Assembly: GCA_963930655.1 (NCBI GenBank)
Contig: OZ005613.1
Span: forward strand, 14,950,501-15,014,500
Origin: Myrica gale
Taxonomy: Eukaryota; Streptophyta; Magnoliopsida; Fagales; Myricaceae
Reading direction: 5' to 3'
DNA: 64,000 nt
Made by a program: the position numbers and the translations under genes. Positions 11,943 to 23,507 of this stretch are shown piece after piece (position 1 is the stretch's first letter; each line of letters starts with the position of its first letter). The notes below the pieces were generated by a model. It did not search any database and had not been told where the DNA came from. It saw only the letters and a list, made by a program, of their open reading frames with translations.

Positions 11943-12807
11943 GGTTTGTGAGAATATACCCATTGTACTTTGTGGAAACAAGGTTGATGTGAAGAACAGG
12001 CAAGTTAAGGCAAAGCAGGTTACATTCCACAGGAAGAAGAATCTGCAGTATTATGAGATATCTGCAAAGAGCAATTACAATTTTGAGAAACCTTTCCTGT
12101 ATCTTGCTAGAAAACTTGCTGGGTAATGCGACCTTGTCTAATTTGTTTATTTTTAGAATGCTGTTCATATTGAAACTTAAGATTGACAATTACTTTGTAA
12201 TTTAGGGACCCTACTCTCCACTTTGTGGAGTCTCCTGCTCTTGCTCCTCCAGAAGTACAGATTGACTTGGCTGCACAGCAACAGTATGGACATACTCTGC
12301 TTTCCATTGATTTTCATAGAAGCTTTTTATGATTGCGTATTGAGTTTGAGTGGAATCTTTTTATACTATTCTGGGACCATTATCACGTCTACCTAATAAA
12401 AAGATGCCCATAATTTTGAAGCAATTGGTTTCGCTAGAATATTTTCAACTTGCAAATGCTGGTTGTATGTCTAAAGGGACTTAGAATTCAAAATAATTAT
12501 TGCAAGCCTCAAATCACTATCCAGAAGCGGCCTTTTGAAGACCAATTGTTAAAAAGCAAATGCACCTTTTCCTGAAGCAAATCAATTTTGATACTGGTTA
12601 AATATTGGCTGAAATGTCCATTGTAGACCCTTAAGTCTGTTGTTTTGACTCTCATTTATCTATTAACTATTTAGTTATTTATAGCAATTGAATTGGTCGT
12701 CGTGTTCTTGACTCACTGTTTGTTTTACTTTCTATAGGCATGAAGCAGAGCTTGCTGCTGCTGCCAGTCAGCCTCTTCCCGATGACGATGATGATACATT
12801 CGAGTGA
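11943..12807 (+). pseudogene. Ran GTPase, 3' half only (5' truncated)
   Basis: Three Ran exons survive with normal plant splice borders: 11943-12122, 12206-12283, 12738-12807 (stop TGA 12805-12807). They encode the second half of the nuclear transport GTPase Ran: the base-recognition motif GNKVDVKNR, then [45 protein letters not shown], and the acidic DDDDDTFE tail. The P-loop, switch I and switch II exons are absent, and only about 270 bp separate this from the UREG stop, so no room exists for them. An intron acceptor (tatag) precedes the first exon, showing a genomic fragment rather than a processed copy. A UREG read-through transcript could include it, but it cannot make Ran. Confidence 0.92.
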
Positions 12808-13338
12808 GATTGACCTTACTGGAAAGGGCTTCCAATCCTTTTTTTTGTCAGCGCTCATGTGCTGCTGCCTTTACTTGTGTCTTGTGACCGTCTTCCTTGG
12901 GGATTTTCCACCGGCACAGATCACGGTGCCATGTAGGAACATTCTTGTATGTCAACCGAGCAGTAACATCAAACATAATTATCGCACATTGGCCATGGAT
13001 GCTGCAAAATCAAGAGAATTTCCATGAGACCTTCAACAAGGGAGCACAAGGTATACAATGAGATAATACACTAACCAGCTCAGTGTAACCACCAAGCCAG
13101 CACCCAACATTAGAAAGCAACTCCAAGCCCATTAACAAAAAAAAAAAGACAATTTTAGAAACACGGGTTTGAAGCCTGCGACTAGTTACATCAATACTGG
13201 ACCCCTAAGATTTCAACTTTCTGACAAAAGAGAAGAAAACCCTGACACAACTAGTAAGCCTTTTAAATCAAACAATGACTGATCTCGGTCAAATCTGCAA
13301 CAAATTTCTGTTCAAGTCCCTCTCTCACCATAATATAT
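12808..13338. other. Ran-derived 3' flank, no gene
   Basis: Probably the former 3' UTR and downstream region of the Ran fragment. No further coding signal seen. Confidence 0.5.
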
Positions 13339-13339
13339 T

Positions 13340-13555
13340 GGGCATGTTTGAGCTCCAAATAATTGAGGCCAAATATTTGAGTTTAATATTAAAAAATTCT
13401 TCACATGATTTTTTATTATTATAATATTTATTAAAAATCTTCTCTCTCCTCACTTTTTCACCAACTCCCATAACATTTCTTTACTTTATAATATTTCACA
13501 AACCCCAATACCCAAAATTTTCACCCTCAAACATCCCCAGTTCAACAATTTCCAC
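13340..13555. repeat. MITE family A, copy 1
   Basis: AT-rich noncoding unit containing the ordered strings tctctcctcactttttcacc, then ccaataccc and aaacatcc. Related copies lie at 23508-23690, 38781-38990 and 56030-56212. This is the most diverged of the four. Confidence 0.55.
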
Positions 13556-13687
13556 TTTACAGGTTCATTGATCCTTGAATCTCATCTTTCCTAACCCAGC
13601 TCAATCACATGATTGTCATACAACCCTTTGAATAGCAGGGTTCCAGTAAATGTGCCTAATCAGAACATCCTAACTTTATCTCCCTTC

Positions 13688-14640
13688 CTTTTTTTTTTTT
13701 TTTTCTAAGCAAACGTGAAATATCATTTCATCGGAAGGTTTACAAGAGTGCTGGATACAAAGAAGCCTCTAAGGCCAATTACAGAGCGCATAAGCATAAA
13801 GCCAATAACAGCAATTACAAGGGCCTGAAGGGCCATATATCGAACGGCCACGAAGGCCTTAATCCCTATAGCCATAAAGGCTACATACAGATGGGCTACA
13901 TAGCCCGTTAGTTTGAAGCAGGTCCAAAGACCTAATACAAAGACCACCACCACCGGCGGAGCAAGCACCACAAGCTGACTGCCCCAAAGACGCATCCAAG
14001 ACAGCACCACCAAGCGGAAGGAAACCACACAAAGCCATAAGCTGCTGAGCATCCACACAACAAACTACCAAACCAGAGAAATGACATTATTAAAAACAAC
14101 AAAGAAACCGCAAAGCACACACCACAAAACCCATAAACCGTGCAGCTTTCGGCCATAACACAGGACCGATGAGAACCAGGAACAACACAAACGCACGCAA
14201 CACAAAACCCTTAAACCAATCAACACCAGGACCGAGGGAAACCAAGAGCTACACGAACTGAGCAAAAGAGGGACGGGCGCGCGTGGACCATCACGCTCCG
14301 TCGTACTGGCGCCGGAAAAAGCAGAAGAGAGGCGCTCGGAGCTGAGGAACTCAACCATGCAGAACGTGTTCATCACAAAAAGGTCAAGCCGCATAGATCT
14401 AAACATGGCGAGCTGCAAAACGAAGGAGCACACAGCGGTCGAAGGGGGGGGGGGGTAAAAGGGGACGACAGGGTCAAAGGGGAAGCCCAAAAAGAAGAAG
14501 GAGGGGGAGAGGGGGGTGACGGGAGGAGCCAGGGCTCCTCCCGTCGCCGGAGATCAAAGACGAGAGGGGGGAGCAGACGAGGGGAAAAGGCGCTTTCTAG
14601 AGAGAGGGCAGACGCTCCGGAAATTGGTTTGAATCTTGTA
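13688..14640 (-). mobile_element. Retroposon fragment with poly-A tail (LINE-like, noncoding)
   Basis: Read on the minus strand, GC-rich sequence with a G/C homopolymer tract (14446-14457) ends in a short AT-rich 3' end and a tail of about 17 A (poly-T at 13688-13705 on the plus strand). Similar T-headed, accaca-rich sequence occurs at 42262-42600. No RT domain is seen; the long minus frames are composition artefacts. It may be the untranslated part of a LINE or a non-autonomous relative. Confidence 0.5.
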
Positions 14641-14755
14641 GTTATAAGAAAGGCACTTGAGGGTTCTATTAATCTTTTTAGTCGTCTCGATCGGTTACAA
14701 TGTGCTCACTTTGTTACTGTTTCTTTATATTCATATTGCACTACCTATTCTTGCT

Positions 14756-14825
14756 TTTAATGGTGTGGCCAAATATAGGGTTGCCGAACATTAATCAGCC
14801 ATGAACGATTGGCCACACCATTAAA
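14756..14825. repeat. 17-bp inverted repeat, 36-nt loop
   Basis: The arm ttttaatggtgtggccaa... at 14756-14772 is matched exactly by its reverse complement at 14809-14825. This is a perfect stem that could be a small foldback element or a solo MITE core. Confidence 0.75.
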
Positions 14826-16483
14826 TCATAAAAGCCTAAGGACTATGTGTGACTATGGTAAAAATTCAGGGATGAAAATAGTCATTAATCCTAATTTTAT
14901 TAGATAATATTTTTAGGGAAATTTGTTGCACCCAACTTTTGTACTGGGTTCGTATTTTTTGGTTTAGTTATGAGACATATTGATTAGATTAAGAGTGCAA
15001 TAATTCGAGTATCGATATAGTCAATAACTTGCTCGCAAGTAGTAGAATTCAAACTCATACTTACTAATTGGATATAGTTGGTCTAAATGTGAAAGTTAGG
15101 GTGTTTGAAAAAACAGAAAATATCTCATTTTGACGTTTTCAATCCTTGAATACCTCTTTTGAAGACAAAGCAATTCAATATTGGCCCTATGAAGTCCAAA
15201 AAATTTCAAACGATGCTACGGCTCACTGTTTTCAATGAATTTTTGTCACAGTAGTATGTAACCCATTGGAACACTACCTTGACCCAAAAGTCAAGCACCA
15301 GTGTTTAAACTCAGTAACTGCACGTGAACTATCATTTAGGAAGTTTCCGTGAACGCACCTTTGTTTTCCCTTCCCCGACAGCTTTCTCGTAGAGAATGTC
15401 CCTCTGGAATTTCCAGTAGCGCGTGCGAGAGGACGATGAAATTCCAGAGCGCGCGCGAGGGGGCGCTGTAATTTATAGTTTACATGACATATTTATATTT
15501 TTTTCAACTTCAATATTCCTATATTATCGACTCATTGGTGCACGCTTGAGAGATAAAAAAGAATTGACTGGCTAAGGTAAGAAAAAAAATGCAAAACTCG
15601 TCTGTCCTTTTCGATGACAAATATGAATACTAGATTTGCAATGTATTACACTATTGTCCATTTATTTTGGAGGTAAAATATATTATGTGATGAATTGTCA
15701 CATTTTCAGTAGCGGAATAGTGTGTTATTAACGTTGTTCTTCATTACTTTTTTGTTAGTAACAATAGTGGAGTTCTTAATTTAAGTCGTTCAGCTCTCTT
15801 TCTATAGCCTTTTTGTCAAACATTTGTAGTGCATCATGTATATGTAGAGTTCCTAATTTAAGTACTCCGTCTTTTTTTTTCTGCATCGTTTTGTCAAAAG
15901 CACAGACACATTGCTGAAAAATGATAAATATGGACACTGATACAAAACGATCACTGTAGATCATGTAATTAGTAAATAAGTAAAAGAAATCGTGTTGGTC
16001 ACGAACGTTGTCCGTCTATAAAATATATTATTAAATACATTCTAAACATAACTACGTTATGAGCTATGATACCGCGATGTGATTAGTCGAGTAGGATGTA
16101 TAGCTGAAATATGGCGCTAGTGTTTAAATGTATGTATGATATATAGGTGCAAAAGGAAAATAAATTAACTATATATATTTATATTATTATATTGTATTCA
16201 ACTAACGATAAATTAGAAATTAAACATGCATTAACTAACTAATGAATATTACTGAAATTAAAATGGGGCAAGTGTTGTAAGTTACCATGTGCTCTAAGTA
16301 ATTGAAATTAGTAATTGAAATTAAACTAATGATTTTAGCTAACCTAAAGAAAAGATCATTAAATGGGGGCAAGAATGGTAAGTTACCGTGCGCTCTACGC
16401 TATTGAAATTAAACTAACGATTTTAGCTAACTTAAACAAGAGATCGTGCCCTTGAAAAATCGGGATTTTGATATCGGAAGAGA
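14826..16483. other. Intergenic, no gene seen
   Basis: AT-rich spacer. It contains two imperfect copies of a GC-rich unit (aattccag..gcgcg.gcgag) at about 15408-15435 and 15440-15465. In the last 200 bp, an attgaaattaaactaa-type motif recurs at about 16310, 16320 and 16400. Confidence 0.5.
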
Positions 16484-17210
16484 ATGGGGGAGGATGGGGA
16501 TACGAAGAGGAGGGTGGTGGTGGAGTCGCTGGGATGGCTGACAGAGTCTTCGATTATGCCAAAGAAGCACAGGGCCATAGAAGGGGTGGGGCCCTCCTCC
16601 ATCATGGAACTGAAGGCCCACCTCTACAAGTCCCAGGAGGAGTCCAAGAAGACCAAGGAACTCGGCGGCGTCCCCGACTCCGTCACCTTCCACCGCGCCA
16701 AGCCAAAGATCTCCGCACACGATCCCCTTTCCGCCAAGAACTCCGGCGTCCAAGCACGCGCCCTCAAGTACATCTCTCTCCCTCTCTCTATAGCTCTGTG
16801 TGTGTGCGCGTTAATTCCCGTTTCTTTATGTAATTAATTGGATATTATTTATAACTTTCTTTTGTGTTGGTCTTTTGGAGTTGAGACAGAAAATCATGTT
16901 AAAGGGGATGTTTTCTTCAGTAGAATTAGGGCTGTAACTTGTTGGGTAATTTGTTTTCTGGTGAAGCTTAAAGTTCATTTGTGTAGGTAATTGAGAAGGA
17001 AACTCGTACGCAACGCCGTCATGTTTTTTTGTTGGTGATGGATATGAGAATGGCCGTAGTGAACTTGCAATGGTGTTCCGAGCTCAAACTGCGCAGGCAA
17101 GGGCAAGCAGCAACTCGTCGCGAGAAATTGAGACAAGCATATTTAAGGAAAAGACTAGAGAACCTGAAATCTGCATCCAGTGCAAAACAGACATGAGCAG
17201 CAGAGGGTGA
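16484..17210 (+). pseudogene. CCDC174-like gene fragment (first exon plus a downstream piece)
   Basis: The frame from ATG 16484 to 16767 (94 codons) contains SSIMELKAHLYKSQEESKK and a conserved KNSGV.ARALK segment. It ends at a plausible GT donor in the codon where the next exon should start. This matches the N-terminal region of coiled-coil domain-containing protein 174, a conserved nuclear protein linked to the spliceosome in animals. After 219 bp comes a piece behind an AG acceptor (16987-17210) rich in Arg/Lys/Glu (EKETRTQRRH). It is out of frame with exon 1: direct splicing would give TAA at once. The middle exons, including the KAELYEKL-type region, are missing. Best read as a partially deleted copy. 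The function of the second piece is not certain. Confidence 0.65.
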
Positions 17211-18590
17211 GGTCCGTGAGGATCCAACTATTTTGTTAGCTTCTGTTGACTCTACAAGCTGAAGCATGCGTACCCAGATTCTGGGCCCCTTTCTTCAGTT
17301 TCATGGTGAAGAATACAATTTCGATGGCATCGCTTCATTGAACCGAAAGAGAACTAGCTTGTGTACAGTATAGGGGTTCTTATATGAAGCGGTATATTCC
17401 GATTTTTCTGTCTGTGACGCCCTGACCCAAACGTTTTTATATCAGTATAAACTGGTTGCTTAGTAAGTAACAGTTCAAATGTTCAAATGGAGATCGGTTC
17501 TTAAGCAATGGTGTAGGAATTCTATTTATGATGTAAACTGCAGTAAGGAGGTAGTCACTCCAAAAATGGATGGGCAGGCGAGCTTGAAAACGTAGAGACT
17601 GCCACATTTAATATACGCTTTTACAGCCTCATTCTCCTCTGTTGTAACTTTCGAGTTGGGAGTTTGAAGGTTTGGCTTATTTTAGGAAAACCCCTCCTCG
17701 ACAACAGATTCTTATCAATTGTATCAATTGTACGCATCTCGCTGTACACACAGCTTGATATATCTTATTCAACTTTTGCCTGCCAAAAATGAATTGCAGG
17801 TTTAATTCTGGTGCCATTGGTTTCAGATGTTCCTTCGGTTATATTCTTGCCTTGATGTTCCTTAACATGCTTGTTTCAACCCTTGGCAAAATAGAAAATG
17901 AGTATCATCATAAGATTTGGATTCAGCCTTGCCACGTGTCCATGATTTGAGAACTTTATGACAAGCATTCTAAAAAAATCACATAATTTTCCAATAATAT
18001 CTTCCCAAATCTTTGCATCACGTTTTCTGGATTGTGTTTTTCTCACTCAGGTCTTAATATGGAGTTTCTGAGCCTTGCAGGAAAACCGATCTGAAATTAG
18101 AAAAAGATCACCTAATTACAGGCTAACACATGTAACAAAATCTCTGGATAGCATCCCTCTCGCAAAGAGGAAGCGGCCCATCGGGTAAGATTGTGAGCGT
18201 TAACGTTAGAACCCGCGGAGTATTAGCTACAACAAAAACTAGAGAAATCATACAGATTCGATTTTGCAGGAGAAATTGTCGATTCATTCAATCCTCCACG
18301 AGTAGACTATAATCGGGTTACAGAGGGTATCAATGACAACCATCGAGTCCCCCTCAAATTTTAGGGCATAAACCTTAGTTGCTCTTGGTTGTTTGTGAGT
18401 AGGAGCCCCTCTATGTTGTAATACTCTTTTTATCCCTGTTATAATATTTGGGTACACGAATTCTAAACCAAGAACAAAACGCAGATTTTAAGAATGTTCT
18501 GCAATTCCCTTTTCACATGAAAGTTTTCTATTTGGACAGACTGCGTGAAACACAAAACATGAAAACTTATAGTAGTAATACCATTGAGGC
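17211..18590. other. Intergenic, no gene seen
   Basis: Likely 3' flank of the CCDC174-like fragment followed by unassigned sequence. No supported open frame. Confidence 0.5.
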
Positions 18591-18674
18591 TGTCAGAAGT
18601 GGGATTTGGACCCACGCCCTCGTTAGAAGACCAGAACTTGAGTCTGGCGCCTTAGACCACTCGGCCATCCTGAC
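18591..18674 (-). tRNA. tRNA-Leu(CAA)
   Basis: An 84-nt class II tRNA on the minus strand. The acceptor stem pairs GTCAGGA with TTCTGAC, with discriminator A at 18591. The anticodon arm CCAGA-CTCAAGT-TCTGG gives anticodon CAA. A long variable arm and a T loop with GTCCAAAT are present. No intron. A T4 run lies about 30 nt downstream on the minus strand as a possible Pol III stop. Confidence 0.95.
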
Positions 18675-18733
18675 TGATTAAAGCAAAATTTTTCTTAAAA
18701 TACTATACTAATTATTATGAAGGAAAAATTAAT

Positions 18734-18739
18734 AAAAAA
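18734..18739 (-). terminator. Pol III T-run after tRNA-Arg
   Basis: Six T residues on the minus strand, 17 nt beyond the tRNA-Arg 3' end. Confidence 0.6.
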
Positions 18740-18755
18740 GAATATCCACAACAGA

Positions 18756-18828
18756 CGACTCCGCTGGGGATCGAACCCAGAATCTCTGGTTCCGTAGACC
18801 AGCGCCTTATCCATTGGGCCACGGAGTC
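18756..18828 (-). tRNA. tRNA-Arg(ACG)
   Basis: A 73-nt tRNA on the minus strand. The acceptor stem is GACTCCG/CGGAGTC with discriminator G (18756). The D arm contains AATGGATAAGGC, anticodon stem-loop CTGGT-CTACGGA-ACCAG gives ACG, and the T arm has GGTTCGATCC. It lies 81 bp upstream of the tRNA-Leu in the same orientation. Confidence 0.96.
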
Positions 18829-19697
18829 CTCGTGATTGACAGTTATACCTCCAAATTATTATAATTGTTTTCTTTAGTGCAGTTACAACCCTCCGTTGCC
18901 ATATGATGTATGGATGTGTCAAGCTGGAAGTCACAACGGTGACATCGATGTATAACAATTGTGTTCTTATTATTTGTGTCAATTTCCCTTCCCCCCCTGG
19001 ATTTTTATTACTTTTATCGTAATTGTTGGCAACATTTAGATCTCCCTACTGCGTACTGTACAAACTAGTATATATGCTCTTTCACAGAATCATCTGATAA
19101 CCATTTGGGGTGCCGTCGAGGCAGGAAGAACGTCTGATTAGATGAATTCCAGCCAAAGAAGAATTAATTATAATTTGCATGCAAGAAAATTTATCGAGAA
19201 ATATGTGAGTCGTATTTCTGGAATATTCAAGCTCTCTAGTCATTTAAAAAAGAAAAAACAACAATGAAGTATCCGATCGAGCACTTGCGTTGAATGTACT
19301 TAGGTGAACTCCTCCCTCTCTCACTCTCATGAGTTAAATTCAATATATTTGAGATGGGTTGCTAGTTCGATGAATTCAAGATCAAGTCTACACATTTTGA
19401 GAGAGGGAAAAAAACGCTGTAAAAGCTACGCCATTGTACACCGGCTGATCATGACATCATGTTTTTCATATTTAGGTATAGATCTCAAACTCTGATACGG
19501 TAGTGTTCAATCTGCAGAATCATGAACACCACCGGCAGCCATTTCTGTGCTACATGGTTAGAGAGACAGATTTAGATCACTACTATTGCACGAGAACTCA
19601 AATAAAGACAGCTACGCTAAACAACACGACAGACACACACATGGCTGACATGCATGATTCAAATGTCAAAACAGAAACACACATAAACCTCTCACTA
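18829..19697. other. Intergenic, no gene seen
   Basis: Spacer between the tRNA pair and the C2-domain pseudogene; no supported features. Confidence 0.5.
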
Positions 19698-20471
19698 CTA
19701 TTTCTCCGACTCTAGCCGTTCCGGTTCCGCCACCTTCTCATCCCTTGACGCTTCCGCCTTAATATTGAAAGACAGATTCCCTCCTCATCAGGAACCTCCC
19801 CGTTGGTGGGACCCACAAGTTGAGCAGTCGCTGGGGAGAATGGATTCCCTCCGAAGGGAATCCATCCGGATGATCGAATGAACAGCTTTCAGTCGTCCAT
19901 TCGGTCATCCAAGGGTCAGAAACAAAGTCAGCCATGTTCGGGCAGGTGTGGGTCCTGGGCGGGACCCACACTCCTCTTTTGTTTCTGACCCTTGGATGAC
20001 CGGATGGATTCCCCTTCGGAGGGAATCCATCCTCGTCGCTGGGGCCTACCGGATGGCCTCCAGACCTGCACCGTGATGCACTGGATCGGATTATCTAAGG
20101 GCTCCGACGCGTCCCCTCCTTTCAGAACATCGCACAGCAAAACCCTAGCGCTCCCCACCGGCCTTTCGCGTTCGTGGCCGTGAGCGTATATATCCACGTT
20201 CAGCGCCGCCATAACGTCACTCCCTAACGTCACTCTCCTGCAAACCCTCCTTGAACCTCAAATTCACCACTTCGTTCCACGTTGGGTCGGTGCCGCTGTG
20301 TTCGTCCATTTGGGTCTTCGTTGCGTGTTCTTTCCGGACGTAGACCACCGCATAGGTCCTCATCTTGGTCACGTGCTTCACGTTCTTGAGGTTCTGGGCC
20401 GAGATTATCAGCACCTCTATCTCTCTTTGACGCAGTGGCTTTGTTCGTCGGTAATCTGAGGTGTAGTCCAT
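19698..20471 (-). pseudogene. C2-domain protein (SRC2-like), interrupted
   Basis: Intronless C2-domain gene on the minus strand, ATG 20471, stop codon at 19698-19700. The N-terminal C2 strands are clear (EIEVLIISAQNLKNV, MRTYAVVYV, GTDPTWNEVVNLRF), followed by LNVDIYAHGHERERPVGSA and a C-terminal LNLWVPPTGRFLMRRES. SRC2-type proteins are small Ca2+/phospholipid-binding proteins. Three lesions are seen. A 13-bp tandem duplication (agtgacgttaggg unit, about 20213-20235) shifts the frame after FKEGLQ. A MITE (19837-20033) splits the sequence between PSGRPQ and LLNLW. A small indel near 19776 shifts the frame before LSFNIKAEAS. Both sides of the MITE are in register when it is ignored, so the insertion went into a gene that was once intact. 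Confidence 0.88.
19837..20033. mobile_element. Mutator-like MITE, ~197 bp, inside the C2 gene
   Basis: Flanked by gtcgctgggg at 19827-19836 and 20035-20044, a 9-10-bp target duplication as Mutator-like elements make. The terminal repeats (19837-19869 and 20000-20033) are about 33 bp with two differences. Each end contains a near-palindrome (ggattccctccgaagggaatcc), so each end alone can fold into a hairpin. A second inverted pair (tcatccaagggtcagaaac / gtttctgacccttggatga) lies further in. No coding capacity. Confidence 0.9.
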
Positions 20472-22965
20472 GTCAGAGAAATGGAGCAGTTTGCTACAAG
20501 GGTCAAGCTTTAATTTTTTAGTTTTTCCAGTGTTGTATAACATTTATAATTTATAAGGCCGATGACTCGAAGAGGCTTTGTTTATAATTACCCAAAAGAA
20601 CAAAGAGAAAAAGTGGAGGCAAAAAGCTCATAAGTTGTTTGAGTTTATTGGCCGGGCAAAAGGCTGCTCTTCATCTCCTTGAGGTTATATGCCGACAAAG
20701 TATGCCTACGTGGCAATACGAGTTAGACGTGTCAGTTACCCCTGCATGGCCAGTTGCAATCTGGATAATCTAGTTTGGTCGCAAACCCCGGAAGTTTAAA
20801 TAGTAGTACACGTTTTTGAGGTGTCAATGATCTGCACGTATGGTTTATGAAAGATACAAACAATATACAATGTAACTAGCAGGTGAATATATATAATAGC
20901 AGCCAAACTCACGAAGAGATCATCATCTGTTGGTTCTACTTCTCCTCCCCTTTACTTTGTTTTTATTTTTTGGTTGCATGCCTATTGATTGTCGTCCTAG
21001 GGTGTTTCTTGAGGTTCCCTAATATTAGTCCCTCCTTTTGTACTTCGGTTGATATATATATATATGATTGGGCCCTGATAACTGGTTCGTGCTCAAATTA
21101 ATATCATAGACTTAATATTTTCGTTAAGCTGGCCACACTTCTGAGACTTTGCCAGAAGTTTATGTTGCGAACAAGTGCAAGAACAGCCAACAGGCCCGCA
21201 TGCGCAAAACATATACAAAACGATCCAAAGAAAGGCACGTGAACATTGTCGTATGACTTTAAGGTTTGGTCAAGGTATTGTTAATTTGTAATCGAAGCCT
21301 CGAAGGTCATCTTGCTAGATAGAAAACCTTTGTAACTTGATGGGGTAGGTTTTATTGGCCCCAGGAAGAGATTGCCTATATCGAAGCCCAATGAAAAGGA
21401 AGGCAAACCCAATGTGATAAGGGAAAGGCTGGGTCCATCTTGAACCCACGCCCCCTACAAACCAGCCGAATAGGAGGAGGAATAGATAACCCTCTTAATG
21501 ACATGTCCCATCAAGTTTGATAGACGGTTGATGGGAAAAACTAATCATCTGATTCACCGACAGAAATGATAGTGTGGAGAATAATATCCGCTCATTTAAT
21601 AAACGGTCATGAACTGTCATTCCCAGAGCCAATAGAGAGAGGAAAGAGGGATGGATCTAGATGCTTAATAAATTTGGGGCAGAGGATGTCTGACAGCGAC
21701 TGTCATTCTCAAGACCAATCATGAGAAACTAGCACCTCAGGATCAATGAGAAAGCAAGGAAGGGGGCGTTCGACCTAGGCCCAACGAAAACTAGCCAGGG
21801 AGAGAATAAAAAGAAAGGACACAAAGAAAAGAAGATAAGCAATTCTCTGATACTCAGAATAGAACCAATAAACAAAAAAATATAGAAAGATGTTGATTAA
21901 CAAAGACATAGGAGAAATCTTCATACGGGGAGGACTCTGTGTCCTAGGTTGTTTTCTTTGCTTGTAGAAGGAAGGAAGAAGCGTCTGAGCCTTTCAACCC
22001 GTCCCAAGCAGTGGACCTATGACTCAGCTCCCTCGGGTTCTCTACCCAGTAGTTTTTGTGATAAACCGGCTAGATTTGGCTTCATCATAACTCATTGCTT
22101 AGCTAATTATAAAGTCTATTTTGGAACGATACTCGAATCGGATAGTCCAAATCAGAGAGAGAAAGGTACAACATGCATTAAATCTTGTAAGACTCATACT
22201 GCCCAATAATTAACACGGATCACAACATTGCATTTTAGAGAGGATATGTGTTCCATCATTAATGAGTTCTATATTTAGTCTAGGGAAAAAAGCGCATACA
22301 CCACATCAAATAAGAAAATTTATTGGTTTTTTCATTAGGTTTTGTGACATTAGATGTCCTTTTTATCTTGGATCTAAGATTTTCTAGATTTTTCACTCAA
22401 ACTTTACGTTAAATTTTTTTAAGATCTCAGTTAATATCTTTTACGGAAATAGGTTTAAATTTTGCTACTCATGAGTATATATTACGTAATTTCATGTGAG
22501 GGACAATGAGTCCTATTAATTAGATATTCATGGAAAAGGGAGTTTCAAAATCTCTCTCTCGTTTAACTTTAAAGCTACTCGTTCAGAAAAAAAAACTTTA
22601 AAGCTACTCAACCCATAGAGGAAAAAGTAATAATATTGGATACATACTGCAGCCACTCCACATGGGGCGCAGTGATGCACGCTTGGAGCCTCGGAGCAAG
22701 ATTTTCTCACGATAGAAAGGACCTTATATACAACTTGATGCGCATATTGGAAGAGAGTCAACCTGCAGCATTCTTGTTTTGGCCAACTTATTAAAGTTTC
22801 GGAATAAGAGGTACTGCAATTGTTGGATAATATAACTTAAATAATAAAATGGAATAAATAAACTTTTCACCATTAACTGTTTTGATGCATTAATTGTACT
22901 CTAAATTATCCGCTTTGATGCAATGTATCATCAAACTACTAATCTTAGATACTATACATCATTAG
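20472..22965. other. Intergenic, TE-like but unassigned
   Basis: Contains a (TA)n run at about 21053-21064. From about 21300 to 22200 there is a stretch of retroelement-like composition (aggccc, cccaacg and similar GA-rich text) without a recognisable domain or matching LTR pair. No gene supported. Confidence 0.4.
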
Positions 22966-22974
22966 TTAAATTTT

Positions 22975-23367
22975 GGGAAATTTACTTTTTAGTCCTTAGG
23001 TTTTGGGCCCTTTTTAATTTTAGTCCTTAACTTTCAACCTTCAAAATTTTAGTCCTTGAACTTTCATATTTGTAAAATTTAGTCATTCCGTCAGTTTGCC
23101 GTCAATTTTTGTACCTGTCGACAGCCAATTTTGAAGCGGTCGACCGAATATATGTTTTGAAAGTGAGCGGTCGACCGGTACATGTAGCGGTTGACCGGTA
23201 TATGAAGCGGTCGACCGGTACAAATTTGACGGCAAACTGACGGCAGACTGACGGAAGGACTAAATTTTACAAAGATGAAAGTTCAAGGACTAAAATTTTG
23301 ACCCTCCAAAATTCATGACTAAAAATGAAAAGGGGTTAAAACCTAAGGACTAAAAAGCAAATTTCCC
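22975..23367. mobile_element. Foldback MITE (Mutator-like), 393 bp
   Basis: An exact 9-bp target duplication ttaaatttt lies at 22966-22974 and 23368-23376. The arms are imperfect inverted repeats of more than 130 bp, starting gggaaattt.ctttttagtcctta and mirrored at the right end. The centre (about 23140-23225) holds four copies of a unit of about 21 bp around cggtcgaccg, itself a 10-bp palindrome. No coding capacity. Confidence 0.92.
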
Positions 23368-23507
23368 TTAAATTTTAGATTAAAAACACGATAATACCCT
23401 TGATTCAAAATATTTAATATTGGTAGTTAGAAAGTATAATATATCAAAGACTTGTCTCCACACTCTAACCTCGTTCGGTTAAAATGTACTATGTTTTAGG
23501 TCTACCT

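Noticed and set aside
11943-12807. Ran as a working gene
   Set aside because: The P-loop and switch regions are absent and there is no space for them before UREG ends.
12740-13027. 95-codon frame after Ran
   Set aside because: A shifted reading of the last Ran exon and its 3' flank.
14065-14490. 141-codon minus-strand open frame
   Set aside because: It lies in GC-rich retroposon sequence with a homopolymer run. The peptide is Cys/Leu/Val-rich without a domain, and several frames are open at once.
18448-18982. Frames over the tRNA pair
   Set aside because: They are translations through tRNA-Leu and tRNA-Arg sequence.
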